A DNA stretch of 30,149 nucleotides from positions 1 to 30,149 of the forward strand of contig VSNO01000035.1 of NCBI GenBank assembly GCA_009774375.1, written 5' to 3'. The notes beneath the pieces were generated by a model. The model saw nothing but the letters and a program-made list of their open reading frames with translations, was not told the DNA's origin and searched no databases. The position numbers were made by a program, and so were the translations under genes. This stretch comes from Lachnospiraceae bacterium. GTDB taxonomy: Bacteria; Bacillota; Clostridia; Lachnospirales; Lachnospiraceae. Below, in pieces: positions 1 through 6,801 of the stretch (position 1 is its first letter; each line of letters begins with the position of its first letter).

Positions 1-54
1 CCTAATAGATCGGGCAGATCCTGTGATGCGATTATTATTTTGAATAAGGTGGTT

Positions 55-60
55 TATAAT
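55..60 (+). promoter_or_regulatory. possible -10 element upstream of ackA
   Basis: A perfect TATAAT lies about 95 bases before the ackA start codon. No convincing -35 hexamer is seen 16-18 bases upstream, so this is a tentative call. The window starts too close to tell whether ackA is co-transcribed with an upstream gene such as pta, its usual partner. Confidence 0.3.
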
Positions 61-155
61 GGGACAGATATGTGTTCTGTAAGAGCGCATTGCAGGATGT
101 TGATTTCCGAAAGGATGTTCTGAGAAGCGAAAATCAATACAGGAGGGAAAATACA

Positions 156-1349
156 ATGAACATTTTAGTAATCAACTGCGGAAGTTCTTCACTCAAATAC
201 CAGCTGATCGACAGCGGCTCTGAAGCTGTGCTCGCGAAGGGACTCTGCGAGCGGATCGGTATCGATGGCAGCGTGCTCACCCATACGCCTGCCGGCAAGG
301 ATAAAGTAAAGATCGAGACGCCGATGCCCAATCACACTGTGGCGGTCAAACTGGTGATCGACGCGCTCACAGACGCGGATCACGGCGTAGTGAAGTCGCT
401 TGACGAGATCAACGCGGTCGGACACCGCGTGGTGCACGGCGGCGAGAAGTTTGCATCTTCCGTAGTCATCAATGACGAGGTGCTGAAAGCCATCGAGGAG
501 TGCAACGATCTGGCGCCGCTCCACAATCCGGCAAATCTGATCGGCATCAATTCCTGCAAGGAGATCATGCCGGATGTGCCGATGGTGGCAGTGTTCGACA
601 CGGCGTTTCATCAGACCATGCCGGAGAAGGCGTATCTGTATGGACTTCCCTATGAGTATTATGAGAAGTACAAGGTCCGCCGCTACGGTTTTCATGGTAC
701 AAGCCACGACTATGTATCGGCGAGGGCGGCAGAGATCCTTGGCAAGACAAGGGATGAGCTGAAGATCATCGTATGCCATCTGGGAAATGGCGGTTCGGTA
801 TCGGCTGTAGATCACGGAAAATGCGTCGACACCTCAATGGGACTGACACCGCTCGAGGGGATCATCATGGGGACGCGTTCCGGTAGCATCGATCCGGCGA
901 TCTGCGACTTTATCTGCCAGAAGGAGCATCTGACACCTGCAGAGATGAACAATGTCCTGAACAAAAAGTCAGGCGTGCTCGGCCTGTCACAGGTTTCGTC
1001 TGATTTCAGGGACATCGAGGCGGCGGCAAACGACGGGAACAAGCTTGCCAGAGTGACGCTGGATGCATTTTACTACAGTGTGGCAAAGTACATAGGCGCT
1101 TACGCGGCGGCGATGAACGGCGTGGATGCGGTCGCGTTTACGGCGGGCGTCGGTGAGAACAATATCTCGGGGCGCGCTGAGATCGCGAAGTATTTAGGTT
1201 ATCTTGGAACGGAGATCGACGCGGAGAAGAACAATGTCAGAGGCGAGGACAGGGTGATCTCCACGGATGACAGCAAGGTAGCATTGTTATGTGTGCCGAC
1301 AAACGAGGAGCTTGCGATCGCAAGACAGACGGTGGCACTGGTGAAATGA
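156..1349 (+). CDS. ackA: acetate kinase
   Basis: Acetate kinase interconverts acetyl phosphate plus ADP with acetate plus ATP, the last step of the cytoplasmic Pta-AckA pathway and a main ATP source in fermenting Clostridia. The 397-residue length is normal for the family. The N-terminal MNILVINCGSSSLKYQL phosphate-binding segment is present, as are the GHRVVHGG segment, the RRYGFHGTSH signature, the CHLGNGGS nucleotide-binding loop and GTRSGSIDP. The reading frame is open back to an ATG at position 72. The start at 156 is chosen because AGGAGGG at 141-147 sits 8 bases before it and because the conserved family N-terminus begins there. The gene is followed by a hairpin terminator and faces a convergent gene. 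Identification is secure. Confidence 0.98.
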   Translation: MNILVINCGSSSLKYQLIDSGSEAVLAKGLCERIGIDGSVLTHTPAGKDKVKIETPMPNHTVAVKLVIDALTDADHGVVKSLDEINAVGHRVVHGGEKFASSVVINDEVLKAIEECNDLAPLHNPANLIGINSCKEIMPDVPMVAVFDTAFHQTMPEKAYLYGLPYEYYEKYKVRRYGFHGTSHDYVSARAAEILGKTRDELKIIVCHLGNGGSVSAVDHGKCVDTSMGLTPLEGIIMGTRSGSIDPAICDFICQKEHLTPAEMNNVLNKKSGVLGLSQVSSDFRDIEAAANDGNKLARVTLDAFYYSVAKYIGAYAAAMNGVDAVAFTAGVGENNISGRAEIAKYLGYLGTEIDAEKNNVRGEDRVISTDDSKVALLCVPTNEELAIARQTVALVK

Positions 1350-1379
1350 TCCGTTTCTGATCTGAATAAGGTAGAACAA

Positions 1380-1417
1380 AGAGCCTTTATGATGAAATAT
1401 CATAGAGGCTCTTTGTT
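1380..1417 (+). terminator. terminator between ackA and the convergent gene, likely bidirectional
   Basis: Two 14-base arms (1380-1393 and 1399-1412) starting AGAGCC and ending GGCTCT pair around a 5-base loop with a single G-T wobble. A short T-rich run follows, and A-rich sequence precedes the stem. The position between the ackA stop (1349) and the stop of the leftward gene (1440) fits a shared terminator. Confidence 0.85.
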
Positions 1418-1439
1418 ATGCACACGGGCACCTGTTTGA

Positions 1440-2324
1440 TCAGCACGCAAGGATATCCAGTTTCTTGTACGCCTCAAGCCGTTCATGAACCAGATCCCAT
1501 GTCAGTTCTGAGCAGAGAAAATCGTAGTCGCTCGAGATCCGCTCCAGCTCGGCTCTGATGTGCGGGACTTCCTCCAGCTTGTCTGCGCCTGTCCGAACAT
1601 AGTAATCGGGCAGCAGCGCACCGGCGATAATGCCGGTCTCCGGGTCTGAGGGTTCCTCCTCCTGGCTGAGGGCGCAGAGCAGTTCCAGATGGCTGTTCAG
1701 ATAGGCGTCGATCTCAAGATGGACGCCCATCATGCCATTCAGGTCAAAAACCTGGAAGGGCGCACCGCCCGGAACTTCGATCTCGCTTCCCCTGCCCCAG
1801 AAATCCGGGCTGTCCCCCAGTTCATACAGCGCATCGCACAGATCCTTTAAACCGTTAAATTCGTCCTCTGTGGGCGGCTCCTGAAAAGAACTGAACACGG
1901 TGTCGACGGCCCAGCCCAGACGGGACAGGGCTTCACAGCCGGGAAGGACAGACAGCCGCTCTCCGAGCTTTACCAGTCTGGCGAGGGACAGCAGTCCCCA
2001 CACGCGGATCTGGGCATCTCCCAGGGAATCCGCCATCTCCTCCACCGAGGACGGAATGCGGTTGTACAGCAGAGGCTCCTCCTCCAGCTGTCCGATGTGG
2101 TCGGAACAGTCGTCTATGAGGGCATCGCCAACCTCGTCATAGACGTCGTCGTCGGCACTGTAGATGGTGTCGGCGCGGCCAAGCCATAGCTGGGCACGAT
2201 CCAGGTCGCCTGCTTCCATGGCATCCACACCTGATCGATAGTAGGCTCTTGCCAGTCCTGCCCAGTCCTGATCTTTCTGGCATTCCTCGACGGAACGCAC
2301 TTCATTTTTGATCTTATGGAACAT
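1440..2324 (-). CDS. hypothetical protein with TPR-like N-terminal half
   Basis: A 294-residue acidic soluble protein with no signal peptide or membrane segment. Residues about 18-70 form helical pairs resembling tetratricopeptide repeats (the WAGLARAYYRSGVDAMEAG and LDRAQLWLGRADTIY segments). The rest is helical and rich in Glu, Asp and Leu. I do not recognise a named family. The nearest ATG (2333) directly abuts AAAGGAG, leaving no spacing. The ATG three codons on (2324) is 9 bases from it and is preferred as the start. The gene stands alone between ackA and an MFS gene, with its own RBS and the shared terminator downstream. It is probably a protein-interaction or scaffold protein. Immunity-type proteins with this composition occur in Lachnospiraceae, but nothing here proves that role. 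Confidence 0.8.
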   Translation of the reverse strand: MFHKIKNEVRSVEECQKDQDWAGLARAYYRSGVDAMEAGDLDRAQLWLGRADTIYSADDDVYDEVGDALIDDCSDHIGQLEEEPLLYNRIPSSVEEMADSLGDAQIRVWGLLSLARLVKLGERLSVLPGCEALSRLGWAVDTVFSSFQEPPTEDEFNGLKDLCDALYELGDSPDFWGRGSEIEVPGGAPFQVFDLNGMMGVHLEIDAYLNSHLELLCALSQEEEPSDPETGIIAGALLPDYYVRTGADKLEEVPHIRAELERISSDYDFLCSELTWDLVHERLEAYKKLDILAC

Positions 2325-2392
2325 TTTCCACATCTCCTTTCTTTTTTTGAAAACTATTTAAAAGTGAATTCTTAACAGCTTCTTAAAGAAAA

Positions 2393-2614
2393 TCATCCTG
2401 GGAAACCGCTATGGAGGGGTAGTGTGCAAGCGAGGTCAGGTCTGTGTCGAGCGGTACACCGTACACCATATTTCAGTGGAGCACTATCCGCTAATCCCAT
2501 ATTTATGTAATCCTGATATTCCATATAAGTGTAACCTCCGTACTGACTCTGATAAGATTTTAACCAATAGACCGTGTCTGCTTTAATTATAATTCCTTTA
2601 TGCACTATAATCAA
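2393..2614 (-). CDS. doubtful small ORF, possibly a gene remnant
   Basis: A frame of 73 codons opening with TTG, or with GTG three codons later. An AAAGGA-like RBS lies directly upstream, and its spacing suits the GTG better. The first about 48 residues have a protein-like composition rich in Tyr and Ile (segment DTVYWLKSYQSQYGGYTY). The last about 20 residues (Arg, His, Pro, Cys rich) look like out-of-frame read-through. I know no family for it. It may be a genuine small protein or the decayed end of a lost gene. Confidence 0.3.
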   Translation of the reverse strand: MIIVHKGIIIKADTVYWLKSYQSQYGGYTYMEYQDYINMGLADSAPLKYGVRCTARHRPDLACTLPLHSGFPG

Positions 2615-2755
2615 TTCCTTTCTGTTGATTGACGAAAATGTGATTCGATGATAGACTGTCTTTAAATGGTTCGATACAGTGACTGCTGCGGGGAACGCGC
2701 AGGGCAGTCATCATATACAAATATATAATTATAGAAGAAAGAGGAGCATCCGTAC

Positions 2756-2800
2756 ATGACCGGGAACGATCACAGAGAGATCAATAACATTCCATCATAA
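2756..2800 (+). CDS. 14-codon mini-ORF, possible leader peptide of the MFS gene
   Basis: The ATG at 2756 is preceded by GAGGAG (2741-2746) at 9-base spacing, a better RBS than many genes in the window have. It encodes MTGNDHREINNIPS and ends with TAA. It lies 12-30 bases downstream of a TATAAT and 188 bases upstream of the drug-exporter-like gene, with a hairpin in between. This is the layout of a translated leader, but no similarity to a known leader peptide is seen. Confidence 0.35.
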   Translation: MTGNDHREINNIPS

Positions 2801-2940
2801 AACCCTTCGTCAGGATCTGTACAGTGGGAAGTTGCTGCTGAGTCTGGTTTTGGACAGCAGCGTTATACTGGTTGATGATCTGGACATCTGTTCAGATTTT
2901 GATGTACACGCCGCTGCCGGAGTGGCGCATCGGCGTCGTG

Positions 2941-2975
2941 CGCGCAGGGAGGAAGGATATCTTCCTGACTGCGCG
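2941..2975 (+). promoter_or_regulatory. hairpin in the 5' leader of the MFS gene
   Basis: The outer arms CGCGCAG and CTGCGCG (7 bp) enclose the inner arms AGGAAG and CTTCCT (6 bp) around a GATAT loop, with a 2-2 internal loop. The structure ends 2 bases before the TAGGAG RBS of the MFS gene. No T-tract follows, so it is more likely to affect translation or RNA stability than to be an intrinsic terminator. Confidence 0.5.
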
Positions 2976-2988
2976 ATAGGAGTTTGAG

Positions 2989-4176
2989 ATGAAAAAAGTG
3001 AATATAGACAGACTTGATATGTTGTCGTTTTTGAACGGCCTGGTTTTTTATGCGCCGGTCGCGCTGCTCGTGCGCACAGACGCAGGTGTGACGATGGCAC
3101 AGTTTTTTGTGCTGCAGGCAGTCCTGTCGCTTACGGTATTTCTGTTTGAGATTCCGACAGGGATGATCACGGACAGGATCGGGTACAAGAGTACGATGAT
3201 CCTTGCGCAGATCACGATGTTTCTGGCAAGAGCTCTTCTGCTTGCCGCTTTTCTGTCAGGCAGTTATCCGATCTTTGTGGCCGAGGCGGTTGTTGAGGGA
3301 TTTGCAGCATGTTTCCTGTCCGGAACACAGGATGCGTATATCTACAGTGTATACAAAAATGAGCAGTGCGCAGTGAAAATGGCGCATGTGGCAAATTTCG
3401 GGACTACGGGATTTGTTCTGAGCACAGTACTTTATGTGCTGCTATACCATTTTGGGGGCATCGGCATGCTCATCGTGGCGACGATGGCCGCCTGCGGCAT
3501 GGGAATTCCCTGTGTGGCGGGGATCCGGCGGGAACCGGAGCCGGGAGAAGCAAAATGCACCGAGGCGTCAGGAGACGGTCGGGCAGGTCTTTTGGCTGTT
3601 TTTGCGGATGTCCGGATGATCCTGATGGTCTTTCTGGCATCCGGTTTCGCGTTGGGATTTCTGCTGATCAATTTCTTTTATGTGGACAAGCTTGCTGCGT
3701 GCGGGCTGCGTGCGGAACTGATGTCTCCGATCATTATTGCATACTCCGTCATACAGATGCTTGCCGAGAAGATGCTTGACCGGATCGGGAGTGCGCGTTA
3801 CCGGACCGCGATGCTGGTATCCATCATCTGTTCAGGAGTGGTCATGATCCTGTTTGCATTCAGCCGGACGACGGCGGCAGTCCTTGTGATCATGCTGCTG
3901 CTGCCCCTGCTGTTGAGCTTTCCTGAGTTTATCCTGGACAATATGCTGAACGCGCACATAGACCGGTGCGGACAGGCAGAACAAAGGGCGACGATCCTGT
4001 CTGTCGCAAATATGGTCTCGAATCTCATGGAGATCGCGTTCCTCTTTGCGTCGGCATATATCGTCAGCATCGGGATCTCAGCCTGTTTTGCCAGTGCAGG
4101 GATCATGCTCGTGGTCTTTGGGATCGGGGTATATGCAGCGAGTCCCTCCTCATTGACGCGGCAGGGAGGCATATGA
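2989..4176 (+). CDS. MFS transporter, probable drug or small-molecule exporter
   Basis: A 395-residue polytopic membrane protein of the major facilitator superfamily, with about 12 hydrophobic segments spread over its length, as expected for the family. The loop after the second membrane segment reads GMITDRIGYKSTM, matching MFS motif A (G-x3-D-R-x-G-x-[KR]). A longer, polar central loop at about residues 180-200 (EPEPGEAKCTEASGDG) separates the two six-helix halves. The start is ATG 2989 with TAGGAG (2977-2982) upstream. The substrate cannot be read from sequence; the closest general resemblance is to proton-driven exporters and macrolide-efflux-like MFS proteins. Its stop codon overlaps the promoter of the next gene. 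Confidence 0.88.
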   Translation: MKKVNIDRLDMLSFLNGLVFYAPVALLVRTDAGVTMAQFFVLQAVLSLTVFLFEIPTGMITDRIGYKSTMILAQITMFLARALLLAAFLSGSYPIFVAEAVVEGFAACFLSGTQDAYIYSVYKNEQCAVKMAHVANFGTTGFVLSTVLYVLLYHFGGIGMLIVATMAACGMGIPCVAGIRREPEPGEAKCTEASGDGRAGLLAVFADVRMILMVFLASGFALGFLLINFFYVDKLAACGLRAELMSPIIIAYSVIQMLAEKMLDRIGSARYRTAMLVSIICSGVVMILFAFSRTTAAVLVIMLLLPLLLSFPEFILDNMLNAHIDRCGQAEQRATILSVANMVSNLMEIAFLFASAYIVSIGISACFASAGIMLVVFGIGVYAASPSSLTRQGGI

Positions 4177-4182
4177 TATCAT
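4153..4182 (+). promoter_or_regulatory. promoter of the AraC-type regulator gene, member of a repeated 32-nt block
   Basis: TTGACG (4153-4158) and TATCAT (4177-4182) are separated by 18 bases. The promoter overlaps the end of the MFS gene (stop TGA 4174-4176). Bases 4167-4198 match 13449-13480, in front of the first hybrid kinase, at 28 of 32 positions. The shared part covers the -10 region and the presumed start of transcription. Confidence 0.6.
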
Positions 4183-4190
4183 GATACAGA

Positions 4191-4210
4191 CGCTGCCGGC
4201 TCTGGCAGCG
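4191..4210 (+). promoter_or_regulatory. small hairpin in the 5' leader of the AraC-type gene
   Basis: CGCTGCC and GGCAGCG form a perfect 7-bp stem around a 6-base loop just after the promoter. With no T-run behind it, it is not a clear terminator. It lies between the MFS and AraC-type genes and may stabilise the transcript end or the 5' leader. Confidence 0.4.
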
Positions 4211-4265
4211 CTGATGTGACAGAGGTTTTGTATTCAAGGACGTTCTTGAGACGGAGTACAGGGCG

Positions 4266-6518
4266 ATGTGGGGATTTAAGAATAGAACAGTATTTTTCAA
4301 ATGGTTTTTGTCCTATCTGCTGGTACTGGGACTGGCGGTCCTGTTCAGCATCGGGATCTATTTTCATTTTCATAATATTATCAACAGGCAGTCGGAGGAG
4401 ATCACCACGACCCTGCTCGACAAGATGCAGGCGGAGATCGACGCGCGATTCAGGAGCGCGCGGCTCAATCTGGTAAACCTGATGCTGGATAGCGATGTGC
4501 AGAAGGCGGCCGGGATCAACGGCGGATTCAGTATCGGCGACAGGGAGCTGTTGTATAGTATCTATAATGATACGCGAAAAAAATATATCGCGAGCGGCGA
4601 CCTGAACCATATCTTTATCTATTTCAGGGAAGGGGAAACGGTTCTCTGCGAGCAGGGGCATATGGACGGCAGCCTGTTTTATGAGCTGTATTATGAGCGG
4701 CTGGGAGCATCTGCGGAGGATTTTCTGGAGACGTTGGAGCGCGGCTGGTCGGGGGAGGACATCGCGGTCAGGAATAAAAACGGAGAGCAGGAGATATGGA
4801 TCCTGCAGGATTCGATCGCAAGAGGCGCGGATCCCTCCGCCGTGCTGGGGGTCAGCATCTCGGAAAAAACATTGAATGGCTGGATGCGGGGAATACTCTG
4901 GAATGAATCCCTGGAACTGATGATGATCCGGCCGGACGGCACCTGCATAGGGAATCTGGCGGACGAGCTGCGCCAGACAGCGTACCGTATTCCGGAGACT
5001 GATCTTCATGGCGGCAAGATTACCGCAGAGCTGGAACTTGCGGGGGAAGGCTACAGGCTGGATGCGGTCGCCTCCTCGGAGACGGATTTTTACTATGTCG
5101 TGCTGATGCCCCTTAAGACGATTGAGCGGGATGCCATAAGTGTGTTGCTCTACATGGCGGTTGGATTATTCGTTTGTATAACGCTTGCGTATATCTTTAC
5201 GGGAATACATTATAATCCCCTGCGCAATATCATGAATATGTTTGGTGATTACGGAAAGGACGGGAAAAGGGAAAAGCGCAACGAGCTGCAGTGGCTGCTG
5301 GATAGGAGCACAGATGTCCTGGAGATGAACAGAGAGATCCGAAGCCTTTATTATAACAATGCCCAGACGCTGCGGAGCCAGTATCTCTACCGCATGATCG
5401 CCTTTCCCTACGACTGCAAGAGCGGTTATGTGGAAGCGTTTGCACAGGATGCTGTGTTCCGGGGGAGGGACAACCTGGTCATACTGTTTTATCTGGAGGA
5501 GGAGGGTGAGGCGTGGCGTCAGACAGATACGGCGCTGCACCAGTTTCTGATGACCAACGTGCTGCGGGAGCTGATGCACGGGGCGTTTGGCGTGGAGCTG
5601 GTAGAGCTGTATGATGCGGTCGCCTGCGTGATCAACGGGGAGGACAAAGGGGAAGAGACACGGGAAGAACTCGACAGCTTTTTTGACAAGGTCCAGCTAT
5701 TTGCGGAGGAGCGGATCTGCAAGCGTTTGTTCGCCGCCTGCGGCGGTTTCCGGCAGGGACTTGAGGGGATCTATGACTCCTACTGTGCGGCGCGGGAGGT
5801 TTCGGAGTATCGGGAACAGTTTCAGAATTACAGCGTGGTGTGGTATGAGGACATCAGGAACAGGCAGGTCTACTATGAGTACAGGATAGAGGAGGAGCAG
5901 AAGATCATAAACGCCATGAGGGCGGGGGAAGATCAAAATGTCTGCCGCTGGATAGACGAGGTGATCACTGCCAACTTTGCGCGCAAGGACATTCTCCCCG
6001 GCATAAAGAAATGTCTGCTGTTTGAGCTGGTGGGAACTGTGATGAAGGGCGTGGAACAGGGGGAAGACGTGGAGCTGTCCTCCTTTGAACGCAGGATCAA
6101 TGAAGGCATGAGTGCGGAGGAAGCCATGGAGTTCTTTCACGGATTGATCCGCGAGACCTGCAGCCGTATCAGGCGCAAGCGGCAGGCGGCGAAGGAGGAT
6201 TCCCAGTATATACGCGAGGTGATGCAGTACGTGCAGGAAAATTATCAGGATCCGGATCTGAATGTCTCGATCACAGCCCTGCATTTTGAGATCACGCCGT
6301 CCTACCTGTCCTCCCTTTTTAAAGAGCAGACAGGTGTCAGCCTGCTCGAGTACATTAACCGTATCCGCGTGGAGCGGATCAAGGAGCTGCTCAAGGAAGG
6401 AATGAGTGTCGTGGACATCTGTCCCCAGGCAGGCTTTCGCAACAGCGGGGCGCTGATCCGCGTATTCAAGAAGGAGACCGGGATCACACCCGGGCAGATG
6501 AAAAAAATAAATAAATAG
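4266..6518 (+). CDS. membrane-anchored AraC-family transcriptional regulator with extracellular sensor
   Basis: A 750-residue regulator of the type found beside CUT1 sugar transporters in Firmicutes. A first membrane helix (about residues 11-34) and a second (about 291-312) bracket an extracellular sensor region of the Cache type. A cytoplasmic linker follows, and then a C-terminal AraC double helix-turn-helix (about 648-748) with the usual segments SYLSSLFKEQTG, RVERIKELL and GFRNSGALIRVFKKETG. The DNA-binding part is therefore joined directly to a transmembrane sensor, with no separate kinase. GGAG 9 bases before ATG 4266 supports the start. The gene is transcribed alone from the promoter at 4153-4182 to the terminator at 6530-6571. 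By position it should control the transport and lyase operon that follows; the ligand is unknown. Confidence 0.9.
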   Translation: MWGFKNRTVFFKWFLSYLLVLGLAVLFSIGIYFHFHNIINRQSEEITTTLLDKMQAEIDARFRSARLNLVNLMLDSDVQKAAGINGGFSIGDRELLYSIYNDTRKKYIASGDLNHIFIYFREGETVLCEQGHMDGSLFYELYYERLGASAEDFLETLERGWSGEDIAVRNKNGEQEIWILQDSIARGADPSAVLGVSISEKTLNGWMRGILWNESLELMMIRPDGTCIGNLADELRQTAYRIPETDLHGGKITAELELAGEGYRLDAVASSETDFYYVVLMPLKTIERDAISVLLYMAVGLFVCITLAYIFTGIHYNPLRNIMNMFGDYGKDGKREKRNELQWLLDRSTDVLEMNREIRSLYYNNAQTLRSQYLYRMIAFPYDCKSGYVEAFAQDAVFRGRDNLVILFYLEEEGEAWRQTDTALHQFLMTNVLRELMHGAFGVELVELYDAVACVINGEDKGEETREELDSFFDKVQLFAEERICKRLFAACGGFRQGLEGIYDSYCAAREVSEYREQFQNYSVVWYEDIRNRQVYYEYRIEEEQKIINAMRAGEDQNVCRWIDEVITANFARKDILPGIKKCLLFELVGTVMKGVEQGEDVELSSFERRINEGMSAEEAMEFFHGLIRETCSRIRRKRQAAKEDSQYIREVMQYVQENYQDPDLNVSITALHFEITPSYLSSLFKEQTGVSLLEYINRIRVERIKELLKEGMSVVDICPQAGFRNSGALIRVFKKETGITPGQMKKINK

Positions 6519-6529
6519 GGTTATTCCTG

Positions 6530-6571
6530 CCGCAGAGTCCGCTGAAAAAATAGCGGATTTTGCGGTTTTTT
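6530..6571 (+). terminator. rho-independent terminator after the AraC-type gene
   Basis: Arms of 14 bases (6530-6543 and 6552-6565), built from CCGC, TCCGCT, AGCGGA and TGCGG and including two G-T wobbles, pair around a GAAAAAAT loop. TTTTTT follows at 6566-6571. It separates the regulator gene from the transport operon, which therefore needs its own promoter. Confidence 0.85.
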
Positions 6572-6576
6572 GCTAT

Positions 6577-6637
6577 TTTGCATATTGACTTTGCAAATTG
6601 AGCATGCGCCAGTTGCTGTTTTGCACACGGATTTGCA
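6577..6637 (+). promoter_or_regulatory. four TTTGCA boxes, candidate operator of the transport operon
   Basis: TTTGCA occurs in direct orientation at 6577, 6590, 6620 and 6632, giving two pairs with 13- and 12-base periods. Two copies are extended to TTTGCACA. AraC-family proteins usually bind paired direct half-sites, and the boxes lie between the AraC-type gene and the operon it should regulate. Binding is inferred. The operon promoter is not clear; TATATC (6646-6651) and TATAGT (6671-6676) are -10 candidates. Confidence 0.45.
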
Positions 6638-6801
6638 CATCTGAATATATCTTTTGGGAGAAGGGGCTGATATAGTGTGGGTATGGCGCAAAACAAGATA
6701 TGCGCAGACGGATGTCCCCGGATGGGAGCCTGCATGTTATATGCGGAAGCGACCGGCGGGGCGGCAAAACGGGCATGAAATGCTCAGAAATGGAGGAACA
6801 T

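Larger units (their letters stand above)
2325..2988. other. 664-bp region without a confident gene
   Basis: Apart from the doubtful ORF at 2393-2614, this stretch holds a possible TTGACG-17-TAGACT promoter (2629-2657), an imperfect hairpin with TGACTGC and GCAGTCA arms near 2680-2712, an isolated TATAAT (2724-2729), a 14-codon mini-ORF with a good RBS (2756-2800) and a stable hairpin just before the MFS gene (2941-2975). An open frame without a start codon runs from about 2758 to the TGA at 2986-2988. It could be a relic, but I do not recognise it. Confidence 0.5.

Noticed and set aside
189..815. 208-codon open frame antisense to ackA
   Set aside because: Lies entirely within ackA on the other strand, has no RBS, and its Arg/His/Leu-rich composition is that of a shadow frame.
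2758..2988. Start-less frame before the MFS gene read as a gene for a regulator
   Set aside because: No start codon or RBS and no recognisable motif; noted only as a possible relic.
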